A stretch of 27,095 nucleotides of DNA from CAYLZN01 sp964387935. GTDB lineage: Bacteria; Acidobacteriota; Vicinamibacteria; Vicinamibacterales; JAFNAJ01. The stretch spans positions 1 through 27,095 of the forward strand of contig CAYLZN010000039.1 of the NCBI GenBank assembly GCA_964387935.1. Reading direction: 5' to 3'. The notes beneath the pieces were generated by a model that saw only the letters and a program-made list of their open reading frames with translations, ran no database searches and had not been told where the DNA came from. Below, piece after piece: positions 16,012-24,116 of this stretch. Both the position numbers and the translations under genes were made by a program. The first letter of the stretch is position 1; every line of letters starts with the position of its first letter.

Positions 16012-16866
16012 ATGGGCCGTCCTCACATCGAACCCCTCGTCGACACGGATGTGCCGCGCAAGCCATTCGCCCTGCCAGGATGGCGGCGCGGCATCCAGGT
16101 CCGCACCTTGAGCCTCGACCCGGAGAACGGGGCCTGCACGCAGATTGCGGAGTTCGCAGGCGGCTTCAGGCAGCCGGCGGGCTTCTCGACCAGCGAATGG
16201 GAGCTCTATGTCATCGACGGCAGCCTCACCGTCGACGGCAGGACGCTGACCAGGGACCACTACCTGTTCGTACCCGCGGGCTATCGCCTCGGCCCCATCA
16301 CCACACGCGAGGGCTGCAAGGTGATGTGGTTCTTCAACGATCACTATCCGGACTGGGTGGCGGCCGAGGCCCATCGAGACGAGGCCGTCTCAGTGGGCGA
16401 CTACACGGACGTCAACGCCATGGACGGGGTCCGCTGGATGATGCCGGCGTTCTTCCCCGCCACCGAGCCCGGTGCGCTGGTGAAGATCCTCCACCTGGAC
16501 GAGGCGACCGGCGCCTTCACCGGGATGTACATGCTGTGCCCGGGCTTCTGGCAGGACAACGTCTCGTTTCACGACTGCATGGAGGAGATGTACCACCTGT
16601 GGGGCGAGTCGTGGATGATGCAGTTCGGGTACGTGCCGACCGGCGGCTACATCTATCGGCCGCCCTACATCAACCACGGGCCGTTCCAGTGCGAGTACGG
16701 GACGGTGGGCCTGTTCCGCACCGACAGCTGGCTGGTCAATCACTTCAACTGGAATCCGTTCACGACCCCGGACGAGTGCCGGACCAGCGTCGTCGAGAAG
16801 ATGCGCAAGCGGCAGCCGAACCTGATGGACTGGGTGTTCCTGCACGCCAGCGAGTTCACCCCGTAG
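16012..16866 (+). CDS. Bicupin, DUF4437-like
   Basis: A 284-aa protein with two cupin halves. The first (about residues 45-125) carries WELYVIDGSLTVDG...FVPAGYRLGP. The second (about 175-250) carries MEEMYHLWGE...YIYRPPYINHGPF. The first half lacks the canonical HxH pair in front of the beta-hairpin, while the second keeps His residues, so only the second may bind metal. Small cupins in catabolic operons serve as dioxygenases, isomerases or ligand sensors; none can be assigned. AAGGAT lies 4 bases before the ATG. It is second in the operon, 29 bases after the amidohydrolase. Confidence 0.8.
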   Translation: MGRPHIEPLVDTDVPRKPFALPGWRRGIQVRTLSLDPENGACTQIAEFAGGFRQPAGFSTSEWELYVIDGSLTVDGRTLTRDHYLFVPAGYRLGPITTREGCKVMWFFNDHYPDWVAAEAHRDEAVSVGDYTDVNAMDGVRWMMPAFFPATEPGALVKILHLDEATGAFTGMYMLCPGFWQDNVSFHDCMEEMYHLWGESWMMQFGYVPTGGYIYRPPYINHGPFQCEYGTVGLFRTDSWLVNHFNWNPFTTPDECRTSVVEKMRKRQPNLMDWVFLHASEFTP

Positions 16867-16905
16867 CGGTGGCCGGCCTGGGTGGGCGGGTCGATGGGAA
16901 CGGGC

Positions 16906-18111
16906 ATGAGTACAGATGCAGCGCCAGGACCGGCACTGAAGGGATTGCACGTCCTCGATGCGGCCACGCTGTTTGCCGGGCCGCTCGCGGCGACCCTCCT
17001 GGGGGACTTCGGGGCCGACGTCGTGAAGGTCGAACACCCCAGGGGCGACCCCGTGCGGACGCACGGCCACCAGAAGAACGGCGTGCCGCTCTGGTGGAAG
17101 ATGATCGGCCGCAACAAGAAGGCGATCACCCTGAACCTGAGCGCCCCCCGGGGGCAGGCGCTCATGACGCGGCTGGTGGCCGCCTCGGACGTCCTGATCG
17201 AGAGCTTCCGGCCGGGCACGCTCGAACGATGGAACCTCGGCCCCGAGGTGCTGCACGCCATCAACCCGCGGCTGATCGTCGTGCGCGTGACGGGCTTCGG
17301 GCAGTTCGGGCCCTACAAGTCCCGTCCCGGCTTCGGCACGCTCGCGGAAGCGATGAGCGGCTTTGCCGCGATCACCGGCGAACCCGACGGCCCCCCCACG
17401 CTGCCCCCCTTCGGCCTGGCTGATGGCATCACCGCGCTCGCCACCGCGGCGGCCATCATGATCGCCATCGAGGCCCGTCACCGCACCGGGCGCGGTCAGA
17501 TCATCGACATGGCGATCATCGAGCCGATTCTCACCATTCTCGGCCCGCAGCCGCTGTGGTACGACCAGCTCGGCCTGGTCCAGGAGCGTCGGGGCAACCG
17601 GTCCGTGAACAACGCGCCGCGCAACATCTACAGGACGCGCGACAGGCGATGGGTGGCGATCTCCACCTCCGCGCAGAACATCGCCGAGCGTGTCATGCGC
17701 CTGGTGGGTCGCCCGGACCTCATCGACGAGCCCTGGTTCCAGTCCGGCGCCGAACGGGCGACGCATGCCGACGAGCTCGACGCCGTGGTCGGCGGCTGGA
17801 TTGCGGCTCGGGACTTCGAGGACGTGGTGGCGGCCTTCGAGGCAGCGGAGGCGGCGGTGGCTCCCATTTACGACATCCGTCATGTGATGACGGATCCCCA
17901 ATTCCAGGCCCTCGGCTCCATTACCGCGATCGACGACGAGGAGTTGGGGTCGATCAGGATGCAGAACGTCATGTTCCGCCTGTCGGACACGCCGGGATCC
18001 ATCCGCTGGGCCGGTCGGCCCAAGGGCGCCGACAACGACGAGGTCTACGGCCGGGTACTCGGGCTTTCGGCGGACGAGCAGCGCGTGCTCCGCGAGGACG
18101 GCGTGATATGA
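16906..18111 (+). CDS. CaiB/BaiF family (class III) CoA-transferase 3
   Basis: A 401-aa protein read from the ATG at 16906, just before the family start block ALKGLHVLDAATLFAGP. In-frame GTG at 16882 and ATG at 16894 are alternatives, since no start has a clear ribosome-binding site. GADVVKVEHPRGDP, IESFRPGTLERW and the catalytic Asp173 (FGLADGITAL) are present. Its stop overlaps the start of the CitE-like gene as ATGA, so acyl-CoA formation and cleavage are probably coupled. A sequence such as acid to acyl-CoA to lyase products, as in itaconate/citramalate breakdown, is a fair analogy but not shown. Confidence 0.92.
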   Translation: MSTDAAPGPALKGLHVLDAATLFAGPLAATLLGDFGADVVKVEHPRGDPVRTHGHQKNGVPLWWKMIGRNKKAITLNLSAPRGQALMTRLVAASDVLIESFRPGTLERWNLGPEVLHAINPRLIVVRVTGFGQFGPYKSRPGFGTLAEAMSGFAAITGEPDGPPTLPPFGLADGITALATAAAIMIAIEARHRTGRGQIIDMAIIEPILTILGPQPLWYDQLGLVQERRGNRSVNNAPRNIYRTRDRRWVAISTSAQNIAERVMRLVGRPDLIDEPWFQSGAERATHADELDAVVGGWIAARDFEDVVAAFEAAEAAVAPIYDIRHVMTDPQFQALGSITAIDDEELGSIRMQNVMFRLSDTPGSIRWAGRPKGADNDEVYGRVLGLSADEQRVLREDGVI

Positions 18112-19019
18112 GCGCCCCGCCCGTGCGGCTGGCTCGCTCCTATCTCTTCGCCCCTGGCGACAACGCGCGCCTGCTGCAGAAGGTGTTCGCCACCGACACC
18201 GACGCAGTCGTGCTCGATCTCGAGGACGCCGTGGCGCCGGGGCGGAAGGCCGACGCGCGCGGCCTCGTGGCCTCCGCCCTGGCTGGACGCGGCAGAACCC
18301 TGCGACCGCAGGTCTTCGTCCGCATCAACGCCGTGGACACCGGACTCTGGGCCGAGGACCTGGGCGCCGTCGCCTGTACCGCGCTCGACGGCGTCCGGGT
18401 GGCCAAGGTGGAAAGCCGCGACGACCTCGCGCGGGTGGCCGCCGAACTGGACCGCCTCGAGCGCGAGCGCCACCTGTCCGCTGGCACCATCGGGCTCGTG
18501 GCGACGATCGAGAGCGCATCGGGCGTGATGCGCGCAGCGGAGATCGCCACCGCGCCTCGCCTCAGGGGCTTCACGTTCGGCGCCGCCGACTTCGTCCGCG
18601 ATGTCGGCGCCGACAGCGGCGACGAGGAGACCGAGACGCTCTACGCCCGGTCGCACCTCGTGCTGGTCTCGCGCCACGCGGGTCTCGAGCCGCCGGTGGC
18701 TTCGGTGTACGCGAACATCGCGGACCTCGACGGCCTGCGCCGCACGACCGACTCCGCCCGGCGGCTCGGCTTCTTCGGCCGCTCGTGCATTCACCCGTCG
18801 CAGGTTCCGGTCGTGCACGCGGTGTTCACGCCGACGCCCGCCGAGGTCGAGCGCGCCCGCGCGATCGTCGAGGCCTTCGACCGTGCGGCGGAGCGCGGAA
18901 TCGGCGCGCTGGCCATGCCGGATGGCCAGTTCGTCGACCGGGCCGTGGCCGGCAGGGCCCGCGCCGTGCTCGCGCTGGCCGAGAGCCTGGCCGCCCCTGC
19001 CCCGGAGTCCTTCCGATGA
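18108..19019 (+). CDS. HpcH/HpaI aldolase / citrate lyase beta (CitE)-like protein
   Basis: A 303-aa TIM-barrel lyase. Family blocks are RSYLFAPGDN (residues 10-19), VLDLEDAVAPGRK with its acidic metal/CoA-site residues, an ESASGVMRA block supplying the Mg-ligand Glu, FGAADFVRDVGA, and the C-terminal GRSCIHPSQVPVVHAVF. Enzymes of this type cleave or form 3-hydroxyacyl-CoAs such as citramalyl-CoA, malyl-CoA or 3-hydroxy-methyl-acyl-CoAs. The ATG at 18108 and the stop at 19019 both form ATGA overlaps with neighbours, fixing the gene limits. Partnered with CoA-transferase 3, it probably splits the CoA ester made by that enzyme (inference). Confidence 0.92.
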   Translation: MSAPPVRLARSYLFAPGDNARLLQKVFATDTDAVVLDLEDAVAPGRKADARGLVASALAGRGRTLRPQVFVRINAVDTGLWAEDLGAVACTALDGVRVAKVESRDDLARVAAELDRLERERHLSAGTIGLVATIESASGVMRAAEIATAPRLRGFTFGAADFVRDVGADSGDEETETLYARSHLVLVSRHAGLEPPVASVYANIADLDGLRRTTDSARRLGFFGRSCIHPSQVPVVHAVFTPTPAEVERARAIVEAFDRAAERGIGALAMPDGQFVDRAVAGRARAVLALAESLAAPAPESFR

Positions 19020-19840
19020 CCGACGTGCCTGTCAGCCGCAGTGACATCTTCACGCGCCTCGCCGGCTTGCGCGTCTTCGACCTCGCGCAACCGCTCGAGC
19101 CGCAGATGCCCGTCTCGCCCAACCATCCCGGGTTCAAGATGGCGCTGATGCGGCGCCACGGTGACATGGTGCGCGCCGATGGCGGCTCGGCCGCCAACGA
19201 GATGATCATGATCGGCGGTCACACGGGCACCCACGTGGACGCCCTGTGTCACGTGTCGCACCAGGGCCGGCTGTTCGGCGGGCAGGACGCGCACGAGGCG
19301 CAACGCGGCGGACGCTTCTCGACCCTCGGCGTCGAGCAGATCCCCATCGTCGTCGGACGGGGGGTGCTGCTCGACATCGCGGGCCTCCACGGCCTCGACG
19401 TGCTGCCTCCGGCGCACCCGATCACGGCCGGCGAGCTCGAGGAGGCCTGCGTGCGCCAGGGCGTGGACGTGCGGGCCGGGGATGCCGTCCTGATCCGCTC
19501 CGGCTGGGCGCGGCACTGGCACGATCCCGAGCGGTTCGTCGGACACCGCGATGGCGTCCCGGGCCCGGACGAGAGCGCCGCGGTGTGGCTGGCCGCCCGG
19601 CACGTCCGCGTCACCGGCGCCGAGAGCATCGCCTACGAGTGCATCCACGCCGGAAAGGGCCATGCGCTGCTGCCGGTCCATCGCATCCTGCTCGTGGAGC
19701 ACGGCATTCACATCATCGAGGTGCTGACCCTCACCGAGCTGGCCCGCGAGCGGGTGCACGAGTTCCTGTTCGTCCTGACGCCCCTCAAGATCGTCGGGGC
19801 CACCGGCAGCCCGGTTCGGCCCATCGCGCTCGCGCCATGA
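19016..19840 (+). CDS. Cyclase family protein (kynurenine formamidase-like hydrolase)
   Basis: A 274-aa protein with the metal-binding signature HTGTHVDALCH (residues 69-79), diagnostic of the cyclase/arylformamidase superfamily. Relatives hydrolyse N-formylkynurenine, isatin (isatin hydrolase opens a cyclic amide) or other amides and lactones using Mn or Zn. With the hydantoinase-type genes nearby, opening or trimming of a cyclic amide is a reasonable role (inference). It starts and ends in ATGA overlaps with the CitE-like and PrpD genes. Confidence 0.9.
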   Translation: MTDVPVSRSDIFTRLAGLRVFDLAQPLEPQMPVSPNHPGFKMALMRRHGDMVRADGGSAANEMIMIGGHTGTHVDALCHVSHQGRLFGGQDAHEAQRGGRFSTLGVEQIPIVVGRGVLLDIAGLHGLDVLPPAHPITAGELEEACVRQGVDVRAGDAVLIRSGWARHWHDPERFVGHRDGVPGPDESAAVWLAARHVRVTGAESIAYECIHAGKGHALLPVHRILLVEHGIHIIEVLTLTELARERVHEFLFVLTPLKIVGATGSPVRPIALAP

Positions 19841-21261
19841 CCGCAGCCTCTACCCCGCTCGAGCAGCTCGCCGCGTTTGCCGCCGCGGTCGACCCCAGGT
19901 GCCTCCCCGGGCCGGTCGTGGCGAGCCTGAGGCAACGGATTCTCGATACGGTCGGCCTGTGCTTGGGGGCCGCCCCGCTCGAGACCAGCGGACAGGCGCT
20001 CGCGGTCGCGCACGCGTGGGGGGGCGCCCCCGCGGCGACGGTCATCGGCCACGAGGTCCGGCTGCCTTCCGCCGCAGCCGCGTTCGTCAACGGGGTCCTG
20101 GCCCACTCCCTTGACTTCGACGACACCCACCTGCCGTCGGTCCTCCATCCGAGCGCCTCGATCGTGCCGGCGGCGCTGGCCGTGGCCGAAGAGACCGGAG
20201 CCACTGCCGCCGACGTGTTCGCGGCCGCCGCGGCGGGCTACGAGGTGTGCGTGCGCACGGGCATGGCCGCCTACGATCGCACGCTGGGCAACTCGGTGTT
20301 CTTCGAACGAGGCTGGCACGCCACGTCGATCTGCGGCACGCTGGCGGCTGCGGCGGTGGCGGCGCGCCTCTACGGCCTCGAGGCCGATCGCCTCGGCCAC
20401 GCCATCGGCATCGCGGCGTCGATGGGCTCCGGCCTGATCGAGGCCAACAGGGCCGGGGGATCGGTCAAGCGGCTGCACTGCGGCTGGGCGGCGCACGCCG
20501 GCCTCGTGGCGGCGCAGCTCGCCCGGGCAGGATTCACGGGACCGCGCTCGGTGTTCGAAGGCCGGTTCGGGTTCTACCAGGCGTTCTGTGGAGGCACCTT
20601 CCACGCCGACGAGATCACGCGCGGGCTGGGCGACGAGTGGTGCGTGCCGGACATCTTCTACAAGCCCTACCCGGCCAATCACTTCACCCACGCCGGCATC
20701 GATGCGGCCCTGCGCGTCCGCGGGCAGATCGAACGCGTGGACGACATCGTCGACATGGAACTGGCGGTCGCTGCGGCTCCCCTGCGCACGATCGGCGAAC
20801 CGCGGGAGGCGAAGATCACGCCCCAGTCCGGCTATCACGCGCAGTTCAGCGGCCCGTTCACCGTGGCCGCCGCTTTGCTCGGGGGAGGCGGGCTCGGCTT
20901 GTGGCTGGACGATTTCACGGACGCTCACGCACGCGATCCCAGGTACCTGGCGCTCGCCTCGCGCGTCCGGTGCGTGGCGAGCCCCGAGTGCGACGCAATC
21001 TTCCCGAACCAGTTCCCGGCGATTCTCACGGTCACGCTGCGCGATGGCCGCACGCTGGTCGAGAAGGTGCTCGCCAATCGCGGCGGCCCGGGCAACCCCC
21101 TCAGTGAGGCGGAGCTGACCACGAAGTTCCTCGCCAACGCGGGCCGGGCGCTGGACGCCGGGGCAGCGGCTCGTCTGGCCGACGCCATCCTGTCACTCGA
21201 GAAACGGCCGATTGCCGACACCCTGGGTCTGGCGCAGCGTCGCCCGGCGCCGCGCCCGTAG
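19837..21261 (+). CDS. MmgE/PrpD family protein
   Basis: A 474-aa protein, the usual length for the family. Typical blocks are the N-terminal helical LRQRILDTVGLCLGA, the LDFDDTH motif (AHSLDFDDTHLPSVLHPS), RGWHATSICGTLAAAA, and GGSVKRLHCGWAAHAG. Characterised members are 2-methylcitrate dehydratase, cis-aconitate decarboxylase and iminodisuccinate epimerase, which act on tri- or dicarboxylates. Being coupled by ATGA overlap to the cyclase, CitE and CoA-transferase genes, it may hydrate, dehydrate or decarboxylate a polycarboxylate intermediate (inference). Confidence 0.93.
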   Translation: MTAASTPLEQLAAFAAAVDPRCLPGPVVASLRQRILDTVGLCLGAAPLETSGQALAVAHAWGGAPAATVIGHEVRLPSAAAAFVNGVLAHSLDFDDTHLPSVLHPSASIVPAALAVAEETGATAADVFAAAAAGYEVCVRTGMAAYDRTLGNSVFFERGWHATSICGTLAAAAVAARLYGLEADRLGHAIGIAASMGSGLIEANRAGGSVKRLHCGWAAHAGLVAAQLARAGFTGPRSVFEGRFGFYQAFCGGTFHADEITRGLGDEWCVPDIFYKPYPANHFTHAGIDAALRVRGQIERVDDIVDMELAVAAAPLRTIGEPREAKITPQSGYHAQFSGPFTVAAALLGGGGLGLWLDDFTDAHARDPRYLALASRVRCVASPECDAIFPNQFPAILTVTLRDGRTLVEKVLANRGGPGNPLSEAELTTKFLANAGRALDAGAAARLADAILSLEKRPIADTLGLAQRRPAPRP

Positions 21262-21279
21262 AGCCTGGAGTACACGACC

Positions 21280-21690
21280 ATGTCGAAACGTCCCAACATC
21301 CAGAGCCCGCACGAGCGGCGGATCGAGCGATCGATGCAGGCCGACCGGCGAAGGCGCGATGCGGCCATGAAGGCGGCCGGGCGCTCGTCGACGGCCTCGA
21401 CGCCACCGGTCCCGTCCATCACCTGCTACGGGCGCGGCCGACCGGCCGCACCGATTCCGGCGCGCGTGCAGGCCTGGATCGACGAGGAGGCACGCGACCA
21501 GCTGCGGCGCTACCGCACGCTCGTGCGCGAGGTGGACGCGCTCGCGCCGATGCGCGAGCAGTGGGTGGCCGAGTTCTTCGCCCGCATCACGGGCCCGCGG
21601 GGCTTTTCGGTGCACGCAGGAACCCGGCGCACCATTCGCCCCGAGGAGCTGCCGCAGCGGCCCAACCGCCCCTGGCGCGTCGTCTGGTAA
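21280..21690 (+). CDS. Uncharacterised 136-aa protein
   Basis: I do not recognise this protein. It starts with a strongly basic, Arg-rich, probably disordered tail (about residues 1-45). A more ordered core begins ITCYGRGRPAAPIPARVQAWIDEEARDQLRRYR with a following helix (VREVDALAPMREQWVAEFFARI), and a basic tail ends PNRPWRVVW. There is no signal peptide and no membrane segment. It sits between PrpD (18-base gap) and the GntR gene (12-base gap) on the same strand, and GGAG precedes the ATG by about 10 bases. The charge pattern could suit nucleic-acid or protein binding, but no function is supported. Confidence 0.65.
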   Translation: MSKRPNIQSPHERRIERSMQADRRRRDAAMKAAGRSSTASTPPVPSITCYGRGRPAAPIPARVQAWIDEEARDQLRRYRTLVREVDALAPMREQWVAEFFARITGPRGFSVHAGTRRTIRPEELPQRPNRPWRVVW

Positions 21691-21702
21691 TCTCGTCGCA
21701 CC

Positions 21703-22512
21703 ATGAGCCCAAGACGTCCTCGCCCTGACCGCGACGCGCGCACCACCAGTTTCACGTCGGCCGAAGTCCCGCTCTACTACCAGCTGGCCGGGGTGCTGCG
21801 CGAGCAGATCCTGTCCGGGCGATTCGGGATGGGAGACCGGATTCCAACCGAAGCGGAGCTCGTCGGCCAGTACGGGGTCTCCCGCATCACGGTGCGGCAG
21901 GCGCTCTCCTCCCTCGACGAGGAAGGGCTCGTGCGCCGCGAGGTGGGCCGCGGCACGTTCGTGAACGAGCACCGCACGTTCACCGGCGCGCTCAAGGTCG
22001 AGGGCTCGCTCGACGACCTCATCTCCATCGGCCTGTTCACGTCGGTCAAACTCCTGGACCTGCGCACGGTGAAAGCCACGCCGCAGGAGGCCGCGGCCCT
22101 CAAGATCGAGCCGGGCTCGCTGCTGACCCGGTGCGCCCGCCTGCGCTACTGGCACGGGGATCCGTACTGCCACATCGTCGTGGATCTGCCGCACGACATC
22201 GGCAAGCGGATGAAACGGTCCGACTTCAAGGGCTCGATTCTGCGGGCCCTCGAGGACAAGCTGGACATCCACATCCGGGATGCGGAGCAGACCGTCCGCG
22301 CCTCGCTGGCCGATGCGTCGCTGGCGCGCCTGCTCGAGACCCGGATCGGCGCACCGCTGCTGTCGATCGACCGCCTGGTCATGCGCGACGATGGCACGCC
22401 GGTGGAGCACGTGCGCACGCACTATCGCAGCGACATCTACTCGTTCCAGGTTCACCTGGCCCGCGACCGCGACCAGCGGCGCTGGAACGCGCGCGCCAAG
22501 CGCCGCTCCTGA
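21703..22512 (+). CDS. GntR family regulator, HutC subfamily (UTRA domain)
   Basis: A 269-aa transcription factor. The N-terminal winged helix (about residues 22-90) shows the GntR signature PLYYQLAGVLREQI...IPTEAELVGQYGVSRITVRQAL...EGLVRREVGRGTFV. The C-terminal half (about 105-250) is a UTRA ligand-binding fold, which places it in the HutC/FarR subfamily. Members bind GT-N4-AC operators and usually release DNA on binding a pathway metabolite. Three such sites occur in this window, including the promoter of its own operon, so it is the obvious candidate for local control and autoregulation (inference). No clear ribosome-binding site precedes the ATG. Confidence 0.92.
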   Translation: MSPRRPRPDRDARTTSFTSAEVPLYYQLAGVLREQILSGRFGMGDRIPTEAELVGQYGVSRITVRQALSSLDEEGLVRREVGRGTFVNEHRTFTGALKVEGSLDDLISIGLFTSVKLLDLRTVKATPQEAAALKIEPGSLLTRCARLRYWHGDPYCHIVVDLPHDIGKRMKRSDFKGSILRALEDKLDIHIRDAEQTVRASLADASLARLLETRIGAPLLSIDRLVMRDDGTPVEHVRTHYRSDIYSFQVHLARDRDQRRWNARAKRRS

Positions 22513-22545
22513 CGCCCGTCGCGGGCGCACGTCCGGAGGCCCGTC

Positions 22546-24113
22546 ATGACCGCCCCCACCTCCCGCCCCTTCGACACGATCGTCAAGAACGTGCGCCTCG
22601 TGCGCCCCAACCGGCCGGCGCTCGACCTGCTCGACGTCGGCATGCGTGACGGGCGTTTCGCCCGCCTCGCGCCCGCGCTGGCGGCGAGCGACGCCAACGA
22701 GGTCGTCGATGGCCGTGGGCTGCTGGGCTTTCCGGGCCTCGTCGACGCGCACATGCACATCGGAATCTACCAGCCGCTGGCCGAGGACGCTCCGACGGAG
22801 AGCCGCGCCGCCGCCATGGGCGGTGTCACGACCAGCNNNNNNNNNNCCCCCCCCCCCCCCGCCCCCCCCCCCCCCCCCCCCCCCCCACCCCGCCCCGCCA
22901 CCCCCCCCCGCCCCCCGGCGGGTCGTCCCGCTCCTTCTTCCCGGAGGTCCTCGCGATCTCGAAAGACCGGTTCCACGTGGACTACGGCTACCACCTGGCC
23001 CCGATCGCGCCGGGCCACATCGACGAGATGGACTGGCTGTTCAAGGAACACGGGGTCTCGTCGTTCAAGATCTTCATGTTCTACGGCGGCTACGGCCTCC
23101 ACGGCCGGTCCAGCTCGCAGCAGCAGTTCCTGATGATCGGCGAAGACGAGCGGTACGACATCGCGCATTTCGAGTTCATCATGCGGCGGCTGACGCAGAT
23201 GCTCCAGGCCCACCCAGGGGCCCGGCCGCATCTCAGCGTCAGCCTCCATTGCGAACTCGCCGACATCCTGAACGCCTACACGCAGATCGTCGAGCGCCAG
23301 GGGACGCTGACGGGTCTGCACGCGTATCACGCGGCCCGCCCTCCCCACTCCGAGGGGCTGGCGATCACGATCGCGTCGTACCTGGCGCACGAAACGGCGT
23401 GCCCCAACATCAACCTGCTGCACCTCTCGTCGCGAAAGGCCGTCGAAGCGGCGTTGCTGATGGCGAAGACGTTCCCCCACGTGGACTTCCGTCGCGAGGT
23501 GACGATCGGACACCTGCTGCTCGACGTGGATGCCCCGACCGGCGTCCAGGCCAAGGTCAACCCGCCCATCCGGCCGCGGGAAGACGTGGAGTTCCTCTGG
23601 CAGGCGGTGCTCAACCGCCAGATCGACTGGGTGGTCACCGACCACGCCTGCTGCGCCGCCGAGCACAAATGGCACGCCGGCCATCCCGCGAACATCTGGC
23701 TGGCCAAGTCGGGGTTCGGCGGCGCGGAGTACCTGCTGGCGGGCATGCTGACCGAGGGACGCCGGCGCGGGATGTCGTACCACCACGTCGCCGAGCTGCT
23801 CTGCTGGAACCCCTCGCGGCGCTTCGGCCTGTATCAGAAGGGCGATGTCGCGCCCGGGTACGATGCAGACCTCGTGCTCGTCGATCCCGACGAGTCGTTC
23901 GTGGTGCGCGCCGCCGACTCTCCGTCGCAGCAGGGATACACCCCCTTCGAGGGACAGGAGTTGACGGGCCGCGTGAAGCGGACCTTCCTGCGCGGGCAAC
24001 TGATCTACGACGGCTCGTCGGTCGTCGGCCCGCCACGCGGGCAGTACCTCGGGCGACCGCCCGCAGCGCCGCGCCCGACCGACACGGCATCACCCGCCTG
24101 GGCCCGGGTCTGA
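22546..24113 (+). CDS. Dihydropyrimidinase/dihydroorotase-like amidohydrolase, split by an assembly gap
   Basis: CGGAGG lies 6 bases before the ATG. The left part reaches GLVDAHMHIGIY (zinc-site His69 and His71) and GGVTTS, then enters 10 Ns and a C-rich tract (22837-22919). After the tract the protein resumes in another frame at SSRSFFPEVLAISKDRFHVDYGYHLAPI and continues to the stop at 24113. The right part holds FKIFMFYGG, whose Lys matches the carboxylated Lys of D-hydantoinases, then VSLHCE and LLHLSS with metal-site His, and VVTDHAC with the late Asp. The enzyme class opens cyclic amides (hydantoins, dihydropyrimidines, imides). The frame break coincides with the gap and is an assembly effect, so the gene is probably intact. 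Confidence 0.88.
22837..22919. other. Assembly gap (10 Ns) plus artefactual poly-C tract
   Basis: Exactly ten Ns (22837-22846) are followed by about 70 bases that are almost only C. Normal codon-like sequence resumes around 22920. Both sides belong to the same amidohydrolase, so the tract stands in place of an estimated few dozen missing bases. It resembles poly-G no-signal read tails seen from the other strand. Confidence 0.9.
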
Positions 24114-24116
24114 GCG

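Noticed and set aside
22846..23133. Proline/arginine-rich open frames crossing the poly-C tract
   Set aside because: They arise from the C-rich artefact after the Ns and read the downstream amidohydrolase in the wrong frame.
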